Shown piece after piece: positions 45,736 through 57,253 of a stretch of DNA of 57,298 nucleotides (position 1 is its first letter; each line of letters begins with the position of its first letter). The stretch is taken from assembly GCA_016792625.1 (NCBI GenBank), contig JAEUKK010000191.1, positions 1 to 57,298 on the forward strand. The letters run 5' to 3'. Position numbers and translations under genes: made by a program. Source of the DNA: Deltaproteobacteria bacterium. Lineage in GTDB: Bacteria; Myxococcota_A; UBA796; UBA2385. Under the pieces are notes generated by a model. That model saw only the letters and a list, made by a program, of their open reading frames with translations. It had not been told where the DNA came from and made no database searches.

Positions 45736-47313
45736 ATGCGCGCCATCCCCCCCCTGCCGCTCGCCGCCCTCGCCCTGCTTGGTTTGGCCGCGTGCAGCGA
45801 CAACACCTTCACCTCGCTCAAAGAGCCGGCGGAGGGTGAGGGCCCCGCCATCGAGGTCAGCCCCGCCCTGCTGCAGTTCGGCACGGTCAGCCGCGATGAG
45901 GTCGCGGTCCAGACCTTCACCGTCAGCAGCGTCGGCGCGATGGACTTGACCCTCGACGGCATGCAGATCGACGGCGACGGCGCGATCAGCTTCTCCGTCC
46001 TCACCACCGAGGGGGTCGAGGGCCTTCTGCCCCCTGGCGCCAGCGTCGACGTCGAGGTCGCGTTTACGCCCATGGCGGCCAACGAGCAGCTGGCCACGCT
46101 CAGCGTCTTCTCCGACGACCCCGACCGCCCCATCGCGCCGGTCGAGCTCTTCGGCGGCGGCGCGGTGCCCGAGCTGCAGATCGAGCCCGATCCGGTCGAC
46201 TTCGGCGCCTCCTACGTCGGCTGCCCCAAGTCCGAAGAGGTCGTGCTGCGCAACGTGGGCACCGATGATCTCGTGATCTCGGCGATCAGCTTCGCCGCCG
46301 ACCCCGAGCTGTGGATGGACGCGACCCCCTCCCTTCCCCTGACCCTGGCCCCCGGCGCCGAGCAGCGCTTGAGCGTGGGCTTCAACCCGGTGGCCGACGC
46401 CGAGCACGCCGGCGCGCTCACCGTCGAGAGCAACGAGCCGCTCGGCACCCGCGTCGCCGATGTGCTGGGCCGGGGCCGCTACGCCGGCGACTACGTCGAC
46501 AGCTGGACGGTCCCCTCCGACCCGCCGACCGACATTATGTTCGCCGTCGACCAGTCCTGCTCGATGGACGATGACACCGCCCGCCTCGCGGCGAACTTCT
46601 CGACCTTCATCAGCCTGCTGGGCGGCTACTCCACCGACTGGCAGGTCATCGTGGCCAACGGCGACGACGGCTGCAACCACAGCGGCGTGCTCAGCCCCGC
46701 GGTCAGCGGCTACACCACGACCTTTTCACGCGAGGTCGGCCGCAACGGCGGCGACTACACCGAGGCCCTGCTCAGCGTCGCCGCCAACGCGATCGAGAAG
46801 TCGGCCACCGGCTACTGCAACTCGGGTTTCGTGCGCGAAGATGCCGCGCTGCACATCATCCTCGTCTCTGACGAGCCCGAGCAGAGCGCCTGGCTCAGCG
46901 GCCAGACCTGGGACGTGCTCGTGAGCCGCATCCAAGCGGCCAAGGGTGACGCCGGCCGGGTCAAGATCAGCGCGATCGCCGGCGACTACCCGGGCGGCTG
47001 CGCCAGCGCCGACCCCGCCACCGGCTACTACGAGGCGGTCACCGCGACGGGGGGCGAGTTCCTGTCGATCTGCTCAGATTGGGCCAGCACCACCAGCCTC
47101 GAGCGCCTGGCCAGCGCGAGCATCACCCAGCGCAGCTTCACCCTTGAGCGCACCCCCCTGGTCAGCTCGATCGTCGTGACCCTCAACGGCGTGGTCATCA
47201 CCGGTTGGACCTACGACGCCGCCACCAACACCATCGCCATGCCCGACGGTGTGAGCCCCGAAGAGGGCGACGTGGTCGAGATCGCGTACGGCGGCGTGGC
47301 CAGCTGCGACTGA
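45736..47313 (+). CDS. Lipoprotein with two ASH (choice-of-anchor D) domains and a von Willebrand A domain
   Basis: A 525-residue predicted lipoprotein with lipobox LAAC (C20). Two immunoglobulin-like ASH/choice-of-anchor-D domains follow (about 38-142 and 147-250), each opening with the pattern IEVSPALLQFGTVSRDEV or LQIEPDPVDFGASYVG. The von Willebrand A domain spans about 264-450 with an intact metal site, D272-x-S274-x-S276 in FAVDQSCSMDDD. A final beta domain (about 455-525) closes the protein. It is a cell-surface adhesion-type protein; the ligand is unknown. It stands alone between mdh and the convergent gpmI. Confidence 0.85.
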   Translation: MRAIPPLPLAALALLGLAACSDNTFTSLKEPAEGEGPAIEVSPALLQFGTVSRDEVAVQTFTVSSVGAMDLTLDGMQIDGDGAISFSVLTTEGVEGLLPPGASVDVEVAFTPMAANEQLATLSVFSDDPDRPIAPVELFGGGAVPELQIEPDPVDFGASYVGCPKSEEVVLRNVGTDDLVISAISFAADPELWMDATPSLPLTLAPGAEQRLSVGFNPVADAEHAGALTVESNEPLGTRVADVLGRGRYAGDYVDSWTVPSDPPTDIMFAVDQSCSMDDDTARLAANFSTFISLLGGYSTDWQVIVANGDDGCNHSGVLSPAVSGYTTTFSREVGRNGGDYTEALLSVAANAIEKSATGYCNSGFVREDAALHIILVSDEPEQSAWLSGQTWDVLVSRIQAAKGDAGRVKISAIAGDYPGGCASADPATGYYEAVTATGGEFLSICSDWASTTSLERLASASITQRSFTLERTPLVSSIVVTLNGVVITGWTYDAATNTIAMPDGVSPEEGDVVEIAYGGVASCD

Positions 47314-47348
47314 GCGGGCGGCTGTGGGCGCCGACGCGCCCCCGCCGC

Positions 47349-47462
47349 GCGCGCCCGCGGCCCCGGTCGGCGCTCCGCCCCCGTGCCGGGGTCGGGATCG
47401 CCGCCCGCGCGGGCTTGGTCCGGCCTTCGGCCTGACCGGCGCTGCGCGCCGCGCTCCGGTCG
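47349..47462 (+). repeat. Structured intergenic repeat, copy A
   Basis: 114 bp between the convergent stops of the von Willebrand lipoprotein and gpmI genes. It matches copy B (56806-56913) over GCGCGCCCGCGG, GGTCGGCGCTCCG, an identical 27-nt core (47394-47420, starting GGGATCGCC and ending GGCTTGGTC), and CTCCGGTCG. Between the shared blocks are hairpins, including GGCGC-TGC-GCGCC (47438-47450) and GGCC-TTC-GGCC nested in GGTC/GACC. Confidence 0.85.
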
Positions 47463-47480
47463 CGCGGGCGCATGTGCGCC

Positions 47481-49109
47481 TCAATCCAATCCGCGCAGCA
47501 GCCCGGGCAGCCAGCCCGCGGGCACGGGCAGGCCGGCGAGCTGCAGCAGCGTGCCGCCGATCCGGGCCACGCTGCCCACCGGCGCGGGCGTCGGCCAGAG
47601 CGCGCGCGCTGGCGGGTCGGCCAGCGCCCAGCGACCCGTGGGGTCGACCAAGATCAGCGGCACGGGGTTGAGGCTGTGGCTGGGCGAGGGCACCAGCGCG
47701 CCGTCGGGGCCGCGTTGGGCGGCGCCGCTCTTCTTGTCGCGCTGGGCCATCTCTTCGCAATTGCCGTGGTCGGCGGTGATCAGCAGCACCACGCCCGCTG
47801 CGCGGCAGGCCGCCTCGAGCGCGCCCACGCAGGCGTCGACCTCTTCGACGGCGACGATCGAGGCCGCCAGATCGCCGGTGTGGCCGACCATGTCGCCGTT
47901 GGCGAGGTTGAGCCGGATGTGCGGGTGGCCGCCCGCCGCCACGCCCGCGACCGCCGCCGCGGTGATCTGGGCCGCCTGCATCCGCGGGGCCTGGTTAAAC
48001 GGCAGGTTGTCGCTGGGCAATTCGACGCGGGCCTCGCCGGGCAGGGGCTCGCTGCGGTTGCCGTTGAAGAAGTAGGTCACGTGGCCAAACTTCTGCGTCT
48101 CGGACAGGGCCAGGCTGGGCAGGCCGGCCGCGGCGAGGCGCGCGCCCACCGTGTCGTCGATGACCGGCGGGGCCACCAAGAAGCGGGGCGGAAGCGCGCG
48201 ATCCCCGTCGTACTGCATCATCCCGGCGAAGGTGACCCGTGGGCAGCGGCCGCGGTCAAAAGCGGTGAACCCAGGCCCGGCGACAAAGGCGGCGCTGAGC
48301 TCGATCGCCCGGTCGCCGCGGAAGTTGGTGAGCACCACCGCGTCGCCGTCGTGGATCCCGTCGAAGTCGCCGATGACGAAGGCGGGCAGCCACTGGTCGT
48401 CGACCGCCGGGTCTTCGGCGTAGAGCGTCGAGATCGCCTGCTCCAAGCTGGCGAAGCGGCGCCCCTGCCCGTGCACGTGGGTGGCCCAGCCCCGGGCCAC
48501 CATCGCCCAGTCGGCCTCGTAGCGGTCCATGGTGATGTGCATGCGCCCGCCGCCGCAGGCGACCGCCGCGTCGACGCCGGCGGCCCGCAGCGCAGCCAGG
48601 GCGGCCTCGAGCTGGGCGGCGAAGCGGGGGGCCGAGCGCGCCTCGACGTCGCGGCCGTCGGTCAGGGCGTGCACCCGCAGCCGGGGCACCCCCGCCGCGG
48701 CGGCGAGCGCGAGCAGCTGCAGCGTGTGATCAATGTGGCTGTGGACGTTCCCATCCGACAGCAGGCCGATGAGGTGCAGGGTGCCGCTGCGGGCGGCGCC
48801 GACCACCGCGCCCCAGGCCGGGCCGGCGGCGAGCTGGCCGCTGGCCAGGGCCTCTTCGACCAGCTTGGCGCCCTGGTCGATGATCCGCCCCGCGCCCATG
48901 GCGTTGTGGCCGACCTCAGAATTGCCCATGTCGGCGTCAGACGGCATGCCCACCGCCCGCCCGTGGGCGGCGAGCGCCACCCAAGGCGCGGTGGCGAAGA
49001 GCCGGTCGAGGTGGGGCGTGCGGGCGAGGTGCACGGCGTTCGCCTCGTCGGGGCGGCCGAGGCCGACGCCGTCGAGGATGCAGAGGAGGTGCGGGGCGGG
49101 CGTGGTCAT
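47481..49109 (-). CDS. gpmI: 2,3-bisphosphoglycerate-independent phosphoglycerate mutase
   Basis: A 542-residue dimanganese enzyme of glycolysis interconverting 3- and 2-phosphoglycerate. Metal ligand D13 is in LLCILDGVGLG and the phospho-serine S64 in MGNSEVGHNAMGAG. HTLQLLALAAAAGVPRLRVH, LTDGRDV, GGRMHITMDRYEADW, TNFRGDRAIEL, VTYFFNGNRSEP and the C-terminal ITADHGNCEEM all fit. It is about 30 residues longer than the common enzyme, with the extra length at the C-terminus (LPVPAGWLPGLLRG). It is transcribed with the small membrane gene upstream by 48 nt. Confidence 0.95.
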   Translation of the reverse strand: MTTPAPHLLCILDGVGLGRPDEANAVHLARTPHLDRLFATAPWVALAAHGRAVGMPSDADMGNSEVGHNAMGAGRIIDQGAKLVEEALASGQLAAGPAWGAVVGAARSGTLHLIGLLSDGNVHSHIDHTLQLLALAAAAGVPRLRVHALTDGRDVEARSAPRFAAQLEAALAALRAAGVDAAVACGGGRMHITMDRYEADWAMVARGWATHVHGQGRRFASLEQAISTLYAEDPAVDDQWLPAFVIGDFDGIHDGDAVVLTNFRGDRAIELSAAFVAGPGFTAFDRGRCPRVTFAGMMQYDGDRALPPRFLVAPPVIDDTVGARLAAAGLPSLALSETQKFGHVTYFFNGNRSEPLPGEARVELPSDNLPFNQAPRMQAAQITAAAVAGVAAGGHPHIRLNLANGDMVGHTGDLAASIVAVEEVDACVGALEAACRAAGVVLLITADHGNCEEMAQRDKKSGAAQRGPDGALVPSPSHSLNPVPLILVDPTGRWALADPPARALWPTPAPVGSVARIGGTLLQLAGLPVPAGWLPGLLRGLD

Positions 49110-49157
49110 GCCCGCGCCTAACCGGCCGCGGCGGGCGCCCCGCGGGGTGGCACAGCC

Positions 49158-49646
49158 TCAGCTCGGCCCGCCAGGATCGGCCCCACCACGCTGATCTTGG
49201 CGCTCTTCGTGCAGCAGCGCGGCCTCCCACTTGGGCAGGGGCACCCGCCGGCACCACCAGGCCGTGACCAGCCCGCCCACGAGGCCCGCCGGCACGAGCA
49301 GGTACCAGTAGACGCCCGCGACCACCCGCGCGCTGCTCCAGGCGCCCATCCGCCCCGACTGCCACTCGTGCGGCCACATAAAAAAGAAGCAGAGCAACGT
49401 GGTGAGGCCCACAGGCAGCCCGGTCAGCGCCGCGCCCCAGGGGGGCAGGCGCGTCCAGCTGAGCAGGGGCGCCCAGACGAGGCCGGCCACCGCGCCGGCG
49501 CAGAGGGCGCGCAGCGCGGGCAGCATCGTCCACACGTCGCGGAGCCCCTTGTCCGCGTCGGTCGCCAAGATGGCCGCCGCGGTGAGGTATGAGAGGCCAG
49601 CGATGGCGATCACGCTGCGCAGGGTGCGGGCGGCGAGCGGGTGCAT
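49158..49646 (-). CDS. Small four-helix membrane protein, unknown
   Basis: A 162-residue protein with hydrophobic segments near 10-28, 42-62, 70-92 and 108-132, and a charged C-terminal tail. The PLLSWTRLPPWGAALTG and FFMWPHEWQSGRMGAW loops are distinctive, but I do not recognise a family. It lies 48 nt before gpmI in the same direction and is divergent from the FAD oxidoreductase. Confidence 0.65.
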   Translation of the reverse strand: MHPLAARTLRSVIAIAGLSYLTAAAILATDADKGLRDVWTMLPALRALCAGAVAGLVWAPLLSWTRLPPWGAALTGLPVGLTTLLCFFFMWPHEWQSGRMGAWSSARVVAGVYWYLLVPAGLVGGLVTAWWCRRVPLPKWEAALLHEERQDQRGGADPGGPS

Positions 49647-49732
49647 CGGGCCTCGGGGTGCGGCGCCGCATCGGACCGCGGGCGGCGCGCTGGAGCATAG
49701 CCGCGCGGCGGGCGGCAGACGGGGGAGGGCGC

Positions 49733-50956
49733 ATGGGCAGCAGGCGGGTGGTGATCATCGGCGGCGGCATCACCGGCACCCTGGCCGCGGTGCGCCTGCG
49801 CCGCGCCGGGTGGGAGGTGGTGCTCCTCGAGGCCCGGTACATCGGCGCGGGCTCGTCTTCGCGCAGCGCGGCGGGCATCCGCCAGCAATTCAGCACCCTC
49901 GAGACCGTGCTGGGCATGCGCTACAGCGTCGAGGTCTACCGCCACTTCCCCGACGAGGTCGGCGGGATGGTCGTGCCCATCGTCGAGAACGGCTACCTCT
50001 TCCTGCTCGGCGACGAAGCGGCGCAGCAAGCGGCGGCCCGCCGGGTGCAGATGCAGCGCGCCGCGGGCCTCGCCGAGGTCGAGCTGCTCGACGCCGATGA
50101 CACCGCGCGCCGCTTCCCCTTCGTGGGCCGCGACCGGGTGGTCGGGGCCACCTTCTGCCCCTCTGACGGCTTTTTGCGCCCCGAGGTGGTCTTTGGCGAA
50201 GCGGCCGCCTCGGCCCGGGCCCGCGGCGTGCGCGTGGTGACCGCGGCCCCGGTCGTGGCGGCGCGGCACCACAATGGTCAGCTGGTCGCTGTCTTCGCCG
50301 CCGGCCAGTGGTTTGAGGCCGACCTCTTCGTCGACTGCAGCAACGCCTGGACGCCGCGCCTCGCCGAGGTGCTCGGCGCGACCGCGCTGCCCGTCGACCC
50401 GATCAAGCGCTACCTCTGGTTCTTGGGCCGCGGCGGGGCGGCCAGCGCCGAGCAGCTCAGCCGCATGCCCATGGTCATCAGCCCCACCGGCGCCTACTGC
50501 CGGCCCGAGAACAGCGACACCTACCTGATGGGCCAGGCCCACCCCGCTCCGCCCGAGCCCGACTTCACCGACGACGACCAAGACCGGGTCGACGCGGAGT
50601 TTGACCCGCGCACCGGCGTCGAGGGTCGGCCCTACGAGGTCTGGGCGGCCCTGGCTGAGGTCCTGCCCGCGCTCGAGAGCGCCAGCGGTTTTCACGCCAC
50701 CACCGCGGGCTTCTATGGGGTCACGCCTGACCACAACCCCTTCCTTGACGTCGATCCCGGCGTCGGCGGGCTGATCCGGGCGGTCGGCTTCTCGGGCCAC
50801 GGGGCGATGTTCGGCCCCTTCTCCGCCCGGGTGATCGAGGCCCTGGCCGAGGCCGGCCGCTCGCTGCCCTCCGTCGAGGTGCTCGGCCGGCAGGCCGATC
50901 TCTCCGCCTTTCGCATCGGGCGCAGCTTCCACCACGCCGAGGCCCTGGTCATCTGA
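49733..50956 (+). CDS. FAD-dependent oxidoreductase (DAO / glycine-sarcosine oxidase-like)
   Basis: A 407-residue flavoprotein. The N-terminal dinucleotide fold is RRVVIIGGGITGTLAAVRLR with the acidic end of strand 2 in VVLLEARYIGAGSSSRSAAG; RQQF follows. A C-terminal FAD segment is GFYGVTPDHNPFLD ... AVGFSGHGAMFGPFSARVIE. The pattern is that of D-amino-acid, sarcosine and dimethylglycine-type dehydrogenases. The ATG at 49733 has GGGGGAGGG upstream. The amine substrate is not apparent. Confidence 0.88.
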   Translation: MGSRRVVIIGGGITGTLAAVRLRRAGWEVVLLEARYIGAGSSSRSAAGIRQQFSTLETVLGMRYSVEVYRHFPDEVGGMVVPIVENGYLFLLGDEAAQQAAARRVQMQRAAGLAEVELLDADDTARRFPFVGRDRVVGATFCPSDGFLRPEVVFGEAAASARARGVRVVTAAPVVAARHHNGQLVAVFAAGQWFEADLFVDCSNAWTPRLAEVLGATALPVDPIKRYLWFLGRGGAASAEQLSRMPMVISPTGAYCRPENSDTYLMGQAHPAPPEPDFTDDDQDRVDAEFDPRTGVEGRPYEVWAALAEVLPALESASGFHATTAGFYGVTPDHNPFLDVDPGVGGLIRAVGFSGHGAMFGPFSARVIEALAEAGRSLPSVEVLGRQADLSAFRIGRSFHHAEALVI

Positions 50957-50971
50957 GGGCCGGCGCTGCGC

Positions 50972-52852
50972 TCAAGGGCAGGGCCAGGCGCCGGCGCTCT
51001 GCACGTTGTCGGCCTCGTCGCACTCATCGACCAAGTTCAGGCCATCGACGCGCAGGAAGAGCTCCTCGGACCACTCCGCCTCCGTGAGCACGAGCGGGCC
51101 GATCCAGCGCTGCTCCCCCGCTGAGACCGCGCCGACGGGGTGGGTGGCGAAGGGGGCCCGGCCGGGTGAGCCGAGGCGCAGCTCAAGGGTGGTGTCGGCG
51201 CCGGCGGGGATGAGGCCGTCGTTCTCGACCGGCACCCACAGGCTCACCGTGCCCGCGCCGCAGGTGTCCAGGCAGAGCTCCGGCGGGCCGAGGCGCAGGT
51301 TTGGCCGCCAGTGGCCGGGCCCGAGCACGGTGCCCCCGGCGCGAAAGGTGTTCCAGCTCGCCCAGTTGGGGGCCGGGCTGACCGGGACCCCGCCGTCATC
51401 CTCGATGTTCGTGATGTGGTAGGCGAACTGGTTCCAGATCGGGCGGGCGGGCGCCCAGGAATTGTCGGCGTCGCCGATGACCGTGATGCCCGTCCAGCCG
51501 GCCCACCACATGTTGTTGCTGCTCACCACGATCTCGGTGGCGCCGTCGCCGTCCACGTCGGCGATCACCGGGTACTCGAACAGCGTGCCGCTCGCGTGGC
51601 CGTCGTGCACGAGCAAAACATCGCCGGTCGCGCCATCGTAGACGTAGAGGTTGTGCTCGTCGGCGTAGACCAGCTCGGCGTCGCCGTCGCCCTCAAAGTC
51701 GAAGACCGAGGCGCCGGTGATGCTGCTGCTGTCGTCCTCGGTGGGGCGGCTCCACTTGATGGCGCCGTCGTGCTCAAAGACCGTGTAGAGGCTCAGCGCC
51801 GCGACGCCGATCTCGATGAGGCCGTCGCCGTCCAGATCGGCCACCACCGGCGCGCCGCCGTTGCCGCCGCCGGGCAGGGCCACCTCCCACCAGACCGCGC
51901 CGTCCTGGCCCGAGACGCGGACCAGGCCGCCACCGACGCGGATCATCTCGGGCCGGCCGTCCCCGTCGACGTCGGCCACCGCGGGCACGCCGTCGGCCCG
52001 ACCGTCGCTCCACAAGATCGCGCCGTCGGTGTCGTAGACGGTGCTGCCGGCGACGATCTCGAGGCCCGGGTCGCCATCCCAGTCCACCGCGAAGGACATC
52101 GCCGCCCCGCCCAGGCCGCCCGCGCCGATCCAGCGCAGGCTGCCGTCGTGGTTGAAGACCTGTCGGCCGAAGATGACCTCAGACAGGCCATCCCCGTCGA
52201 TGTCGGCCAGGGCGGGTGCGCCGTAGGGGTAGGGCTCGGCGCCGGCGGCCCAGCGCAGGCTGCCGTCTACGCCGTTCACGCAGACCACCGCCGCGCTCAC
52301 CCCCGCGGCGCAGACCTCGACGGTGCCATCGCCGTCCAGATCGCCGAGAGCGACGCCGCCGGCGCCATAGATGGCCTGACCGCCCGGCGCCATGACCGAC
52401 CAGCGGGTGCCGATGCCGTCGCCGGCCGCCGCGGTCAGCGTGCCCGCAGAGCTGTAGGCCCCGCCGGTGTACGAGGTGAACACAACGTCAGGCACGTCAC
52501 CTTCGCCGATGATGCCGTCGCCGTTGGTGTCGCGCAGGCGGCCGACCGCGGGGGTGGCCATGTTCTGGGCGTAGCCGCTGTGGCTGGGGTTGCTGCTCCA
52601 CTGCCACTCGATCACCGGCGAGAAGCTGCCCACGGTCGGGCTGGCGATGCAGGCGTCGTCGACCGCCACCGCGCCGCTTGGGCGGGCCTCGGTCGGACAG
52701 CTGGGCACGGGCGCGTCAGTGTCGGGCGGCGCGCTGTCTTCGGGGGGCGCGCTGTCTTGCGGCGGGGCGCCTTGCTCGGCGTCTTTGGCGCCCACGAAGG
52801 CGTAGTCAGAGCAGGCGAGCAGCAAGGGCAGGGGGAGCAGGGCGACGCGCAT
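50972..52852 (-). CDS. FG-GAP-repeat lipoprotein
   Basis: A 626-residue predicted lipoprotein with lipobox LLAC (C14), followed by a Pro/Asp-rich linker (about 20-50). Residues about 80-480 contain at least six FG-GAP/VCBS calcium-site motifs: RDTNGDGIIGEGDVPDVV, LGDLDGDGTVEV, LADIDGDGLSEVI, VADVDGDGRPEMI, VADLDGDGLIEIG and IADVDGDGATEIV. The pattern is an integrin-like beta-propeller. The C-terminal 110 residues (VSLWVPVENDGLIPAGADTT...) look like a CARDB adhesion domain. It is convergent with the FAD oxidoreductase (15 nt apart). Confidence 0.85.
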   Translation of the reverse strand: MRVALLPLPLLLACSDYAFVGAKDAEQGAPPQDSAPPEDSAPPDTDAPVPSCPTEARPSGAVAVDDACIASPTVGSFSPVIEWQWSSNPSHSGYAQNMATPAVGRLRDTNGDGIIGEGDVPDVVFTSYTGGAYSSAGTLTAAAGDGIGTRWSVMAPGGQAIYGAGGVALGDLDGDGTVEVCAAGVSAAVVCVNGVDGSLRWAAGAEPYPYGAPALADIDGDGLSEVIFGRQVFNHDGSLRWIGAGGLGGAAMSFAVDWDGDPGLEIVAGSTVYDTDGAILWSDGRADGVPAVADVDGDGRPEMIRVGGGLVRVSGQDGAVWWEVALPGGGNGGAPVVADLDGDGLIEIGVAALSLYTVFEHDGAIKWSRPTEDDSSSITGASVFDFEGDGDAELVYADEHNLYVYDGATGDVLLVHDGHASGTLFEYPVIADVDGDGATEIVVSSNNMWWAGWTGITVIGDADNSWAPARPIWNQFAYHITNIEDDGGVPVSPAPNWASWNTFRAGGTVLGPGHWRPNLRLGPPELCLDTCGAGTVSLWVPVENDGLIPAGADTTLELRLGSPGRAPFATHPVGAVSAGEQRWIGPLVLTEAEWSEELFLRVDGLNLVDECDEADNVQSAGAWPCP

Positions 52853-52965
52853 GGGGACCTCGTCGGCCCAGTCTACCGGTCCAAGGCCGGGAGGGCGCCG
52901 TCCCCGCGGTGTCAGGCGCGGGGACGATCCCGGGGTAGAAGGGCGCTCGCTTCGAGGTGACCGCC

Positions 52966-53697
52966 ATGTCCACAGCTCCCACCTCTGCCGCCGGCCGCGG
53001 CGGCCCCGGCTGGCGCCCCGCCGGCGATCCGCTGCGCGACCTGCTCCGCGGCTTGGGCGAGCTGCCTGCGGCGGCCCGGGCCTGGTCGGGCCTGTCCTGG
53101 CCGGGCGGTGATGGCGCCCCAGTCCTCGTGATCCCCGGCTTTCTGGCCGATGATTGGGCGACCTTGCCCCTGCGCGCCCACCTGCGCCGCAACGGCTGGG
53201 CGGCGGTGGGCTGGGGCCTCGGCCGCAACCACGGGCGGGTCGGCGCGCTGCTGCACCCCTTGCGCCTGCTGGTGAGCCACCTCGCCGAGAAGCACGGCCA
53301 GCCCGTGCGCATCGTGGGGTGGAGCTTGGGCGGCGTGCTCGGCCGCGAGCTCGCCCGGCCCGGTCAGCTGCCCATTCGCCAGCTCATCACCATGGGCACG
53401 CCGGTGGTCGGCGGCCCCACCTACACCGCCTACGCGGGCTTTTACCGCCTGCGCGGCCTCGATCTGGCGGCGGCCGAGGCCGAGGGCGACGCGCGGCACA
53501 GCGCCCCGATCCCCGTGCCGCTCGACGTCATCTACACCGAGCAGGACGGTGTTGTCGCCTGGCGCGCCTCGCAAGACCCGCGGCCGGGCGCCCGCTACGC
53601 CGAGCACAAGGTGGGCGGCACCCACGCCGGCCTCATCGCCCGGCCCGAGGTGCTCGGGCTGGTCGACCGCCTGCTGCGCCAGCCGCTGGGCGCCTGA
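52966..53697 (+). CDS. Lipase-like alpha/beta hydrolase
   Basis: A 243-residue hydrolase resembling triacylglycerol lipases and PGAP1-like esterases. It has the oxyanion turn VLVIPGFLADDWATLPL, the nucleophile S120 in RIVGWSLGGVLGREL, the acid in YTEQDGVVAWRA and the His in GGTHAGLIARPEV. I prefer the ATG at 52966 because GAGGTGA lies 6 nt upstream; a GTG at 52957 in the same frame would add three residues. No signal peptide is visible. Confidence 0.82.
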   Translation: MSTAPTSAAGRGGPGWRPAGDPLRDLLRGLGELPAAARAWSGLSWPGGDGAPVLVIPGFLADDWATLPLRAHLRRNGWAAVGWGLGRNHGRVGALLHPLRLLVSHLAEKHGQPVRIVGWSLGGVLGRELARPGQLPIRQLITMGTPVVGGPTYTAYAGFYRLRGLDLAAAEAEGDARHSAPIPVPLDVIYTEQDGVVAWRASQDPRPGARYAEHKVGGTHAGLIARPEVLGLVDRLLRQPLGA

Positions 53698-53831
53698 GCC
53701 GGGCCGCGCGACGATTGGGCGCCATGCCCGGCGCGGCGGCCCCCGGGCGTCGGCAGGTGGGCCGGGCGCCGGTTAGGGCGGGGCCTCGCCGGGGCGGCTC
53801 CGGGCGGTTTTTCTGACAATTTGGGGGGCGG

Positions 53832-56059
<2,228 letters not shown>

Positions 56060-56063
<4 letters not shown>

Positions 56064-56770
56064 GCGCGCCGGTCGAGGGCGCCCCCCTCGAGCTCTTCTG
56101 GGGCAGCGGCAGCACGCCGGCTTGGCGCGCGCTGCTCGCCTTGCACATCAAGGGCTTGCCCTACACCGGCCACCTGCTCAGCTTCTCGGCCCGCGAGACC
56201 CGCACGCCTGAATTCCTCGCGCTCAACCCGCGCGGCAAGGTGCCCACCTTGCGGCACGGCGCGCTGGTGCTGGCCGAGAGCTTGGCGATCCTGGCCTACC
56301 TTGACCGCCTCGCCCCGAGCCCGCCGCTGTTTGGCCAGACCGCCGCCGCCCACGGCGCGATCTGGCGGGCCTGCCTCGACCACGAGAACGTCGCCGGGCC
56401 GGCCCTCTCACTCTTGGTGCGCCCGCTGCTCTTCGGGGCGGCGCCCGAGGTGGGCAGCCTCGAGGTCGCCGTGCCGGGCGTGGTCGACGAGCTCGACCGC
56501 CTCGCCGCCGCGGTGCACGAGCGGGGGGCCATCGTCGAGGGTGACCTCTCCGCCGCTGATCTCGTGTGGTACTGCGGGCTGCGCACCCTCGACCGTGCCC
56601 TGACCCGCCCGGCCGCTGAGGCCCACGGCCTCGGGCTCTGGCCTCTCTGCGCCCGTTGGCCGGCCCTGCGCCCCTGGGCCGCGCGCATCGAGGCGATCCC
56701 CGGCTTCGAGCAGACCTTCCCGCCGCACTGGCGCGAGGGCACCGCGCCCCTGGGCCTGCACCTCGCCTGA
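56060..56770 (+). CDS. Glutathione S-transferase family protein
   Basis: A 236-residue protein with the thioredoxin-like N-terminal domain (LELFWGSGSTPAWRALLAL, LNPRGKVPTLRHG with the cis-Pro, VLAESLAILAYLD) and an all-helical C-terminal domain with the usual GDLSAADLVWYCGLRTLDR segment. The catalytic Ser/Cys region is GSGSTPAW. It is translationally coupled to the E1 gene, whose stop it overlaps. The substrate is unknown. Confidence 0.88.
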
Positions 56771-56805
56771 GAGGGCCGGGCGGGGCGCCTGCGGCCCCCC
56801 TGCGT

Positions 56806-56913
56806 GCGCGCCCGCGGGGCCGGTCGGCGCTCCGGGCGCGCGGCGCGCCCGGGATCGCCGCCCGCGCGGGCTTGGTCGCTGCGCGACCGCCGCTGCGCGG
56901 CGCACTCCGGTCG
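56806..56913 (+). repeat. Structured intergenic repeat, copy B
   Basis: 108 bp matching copy A (47349-47462). The 27-nt core is at 56851-56877 and is identical. Hairpins in copy B: GGTCGC-TGC-GCGACC and GCCGC-TGC-GCGGC (56889-56901). Compared with copy A the second stem keeps the TGC loop and has one base pair reversed on both sides (G-C to C-G), a compensatory change. Confidence 0.85.
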
Positions 56914-56941
56914 GCCGGGCGCGGTGGCCTGCGACGCGCGG

Positions 56942-57095
56942 CCCAACGAAACCGCCGAGAAGCCCCAACAAAACCGCCGCCGAGTCCCAACGAAACCGCT
57001 GCCAAGCCCCAACAGAACCGCCGCGCCCCTCCAACAAAACCGCCGAGCAGCCCCAACAGAACCGCCGCGCGGCTCCAACAGAGCGGCCCCTCGGT
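56942..57095. repeat. 22-bp tandem repeat, six full units plus a decayed seventh
   Basis: Units start at 56942, 56964, 56986, 57008, 57030, 57052 and 57074, exactly 22 bp apart. The conserved part is YCCAACRRAACCGCYG, followed by six variable bases usually ending in RGC or CCC. Unit 7 keeps only its first nine bases. There are no unique spacers, so it is not a CRISPR array. Since 22 is not a multiple of three, no frame is kept, so the repeat is not coding. Confidence 0.92.
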
Positions 57096-57253
57096 CCCTG
57101 TGCCAGCTGGCTCCCCACCCCGACCCGCCGAGCAGCAACAGCCGCGGCCGAGCGGAACCTGCACCAGCCGAGGCCTTCGCGGCGACCCCTTCATCACCCA
57201 CCACAGCAGCGGGCCGCGCTGACTCTGGGGCCCGGTTTTGGAGAACCGGCAAA

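Noticed and set aside
53790..53815. Intrinsic terminator before the E1 gene
   Set aside because: There is a T5 run, but the preceding GC-rich stretch does not form a convincing stem of more than four base pairs.
56942..57095. CRISPR array
   Set aside because: The 22-bp units are directly adjacent with no unique spacers, and no cas gene is in the window.
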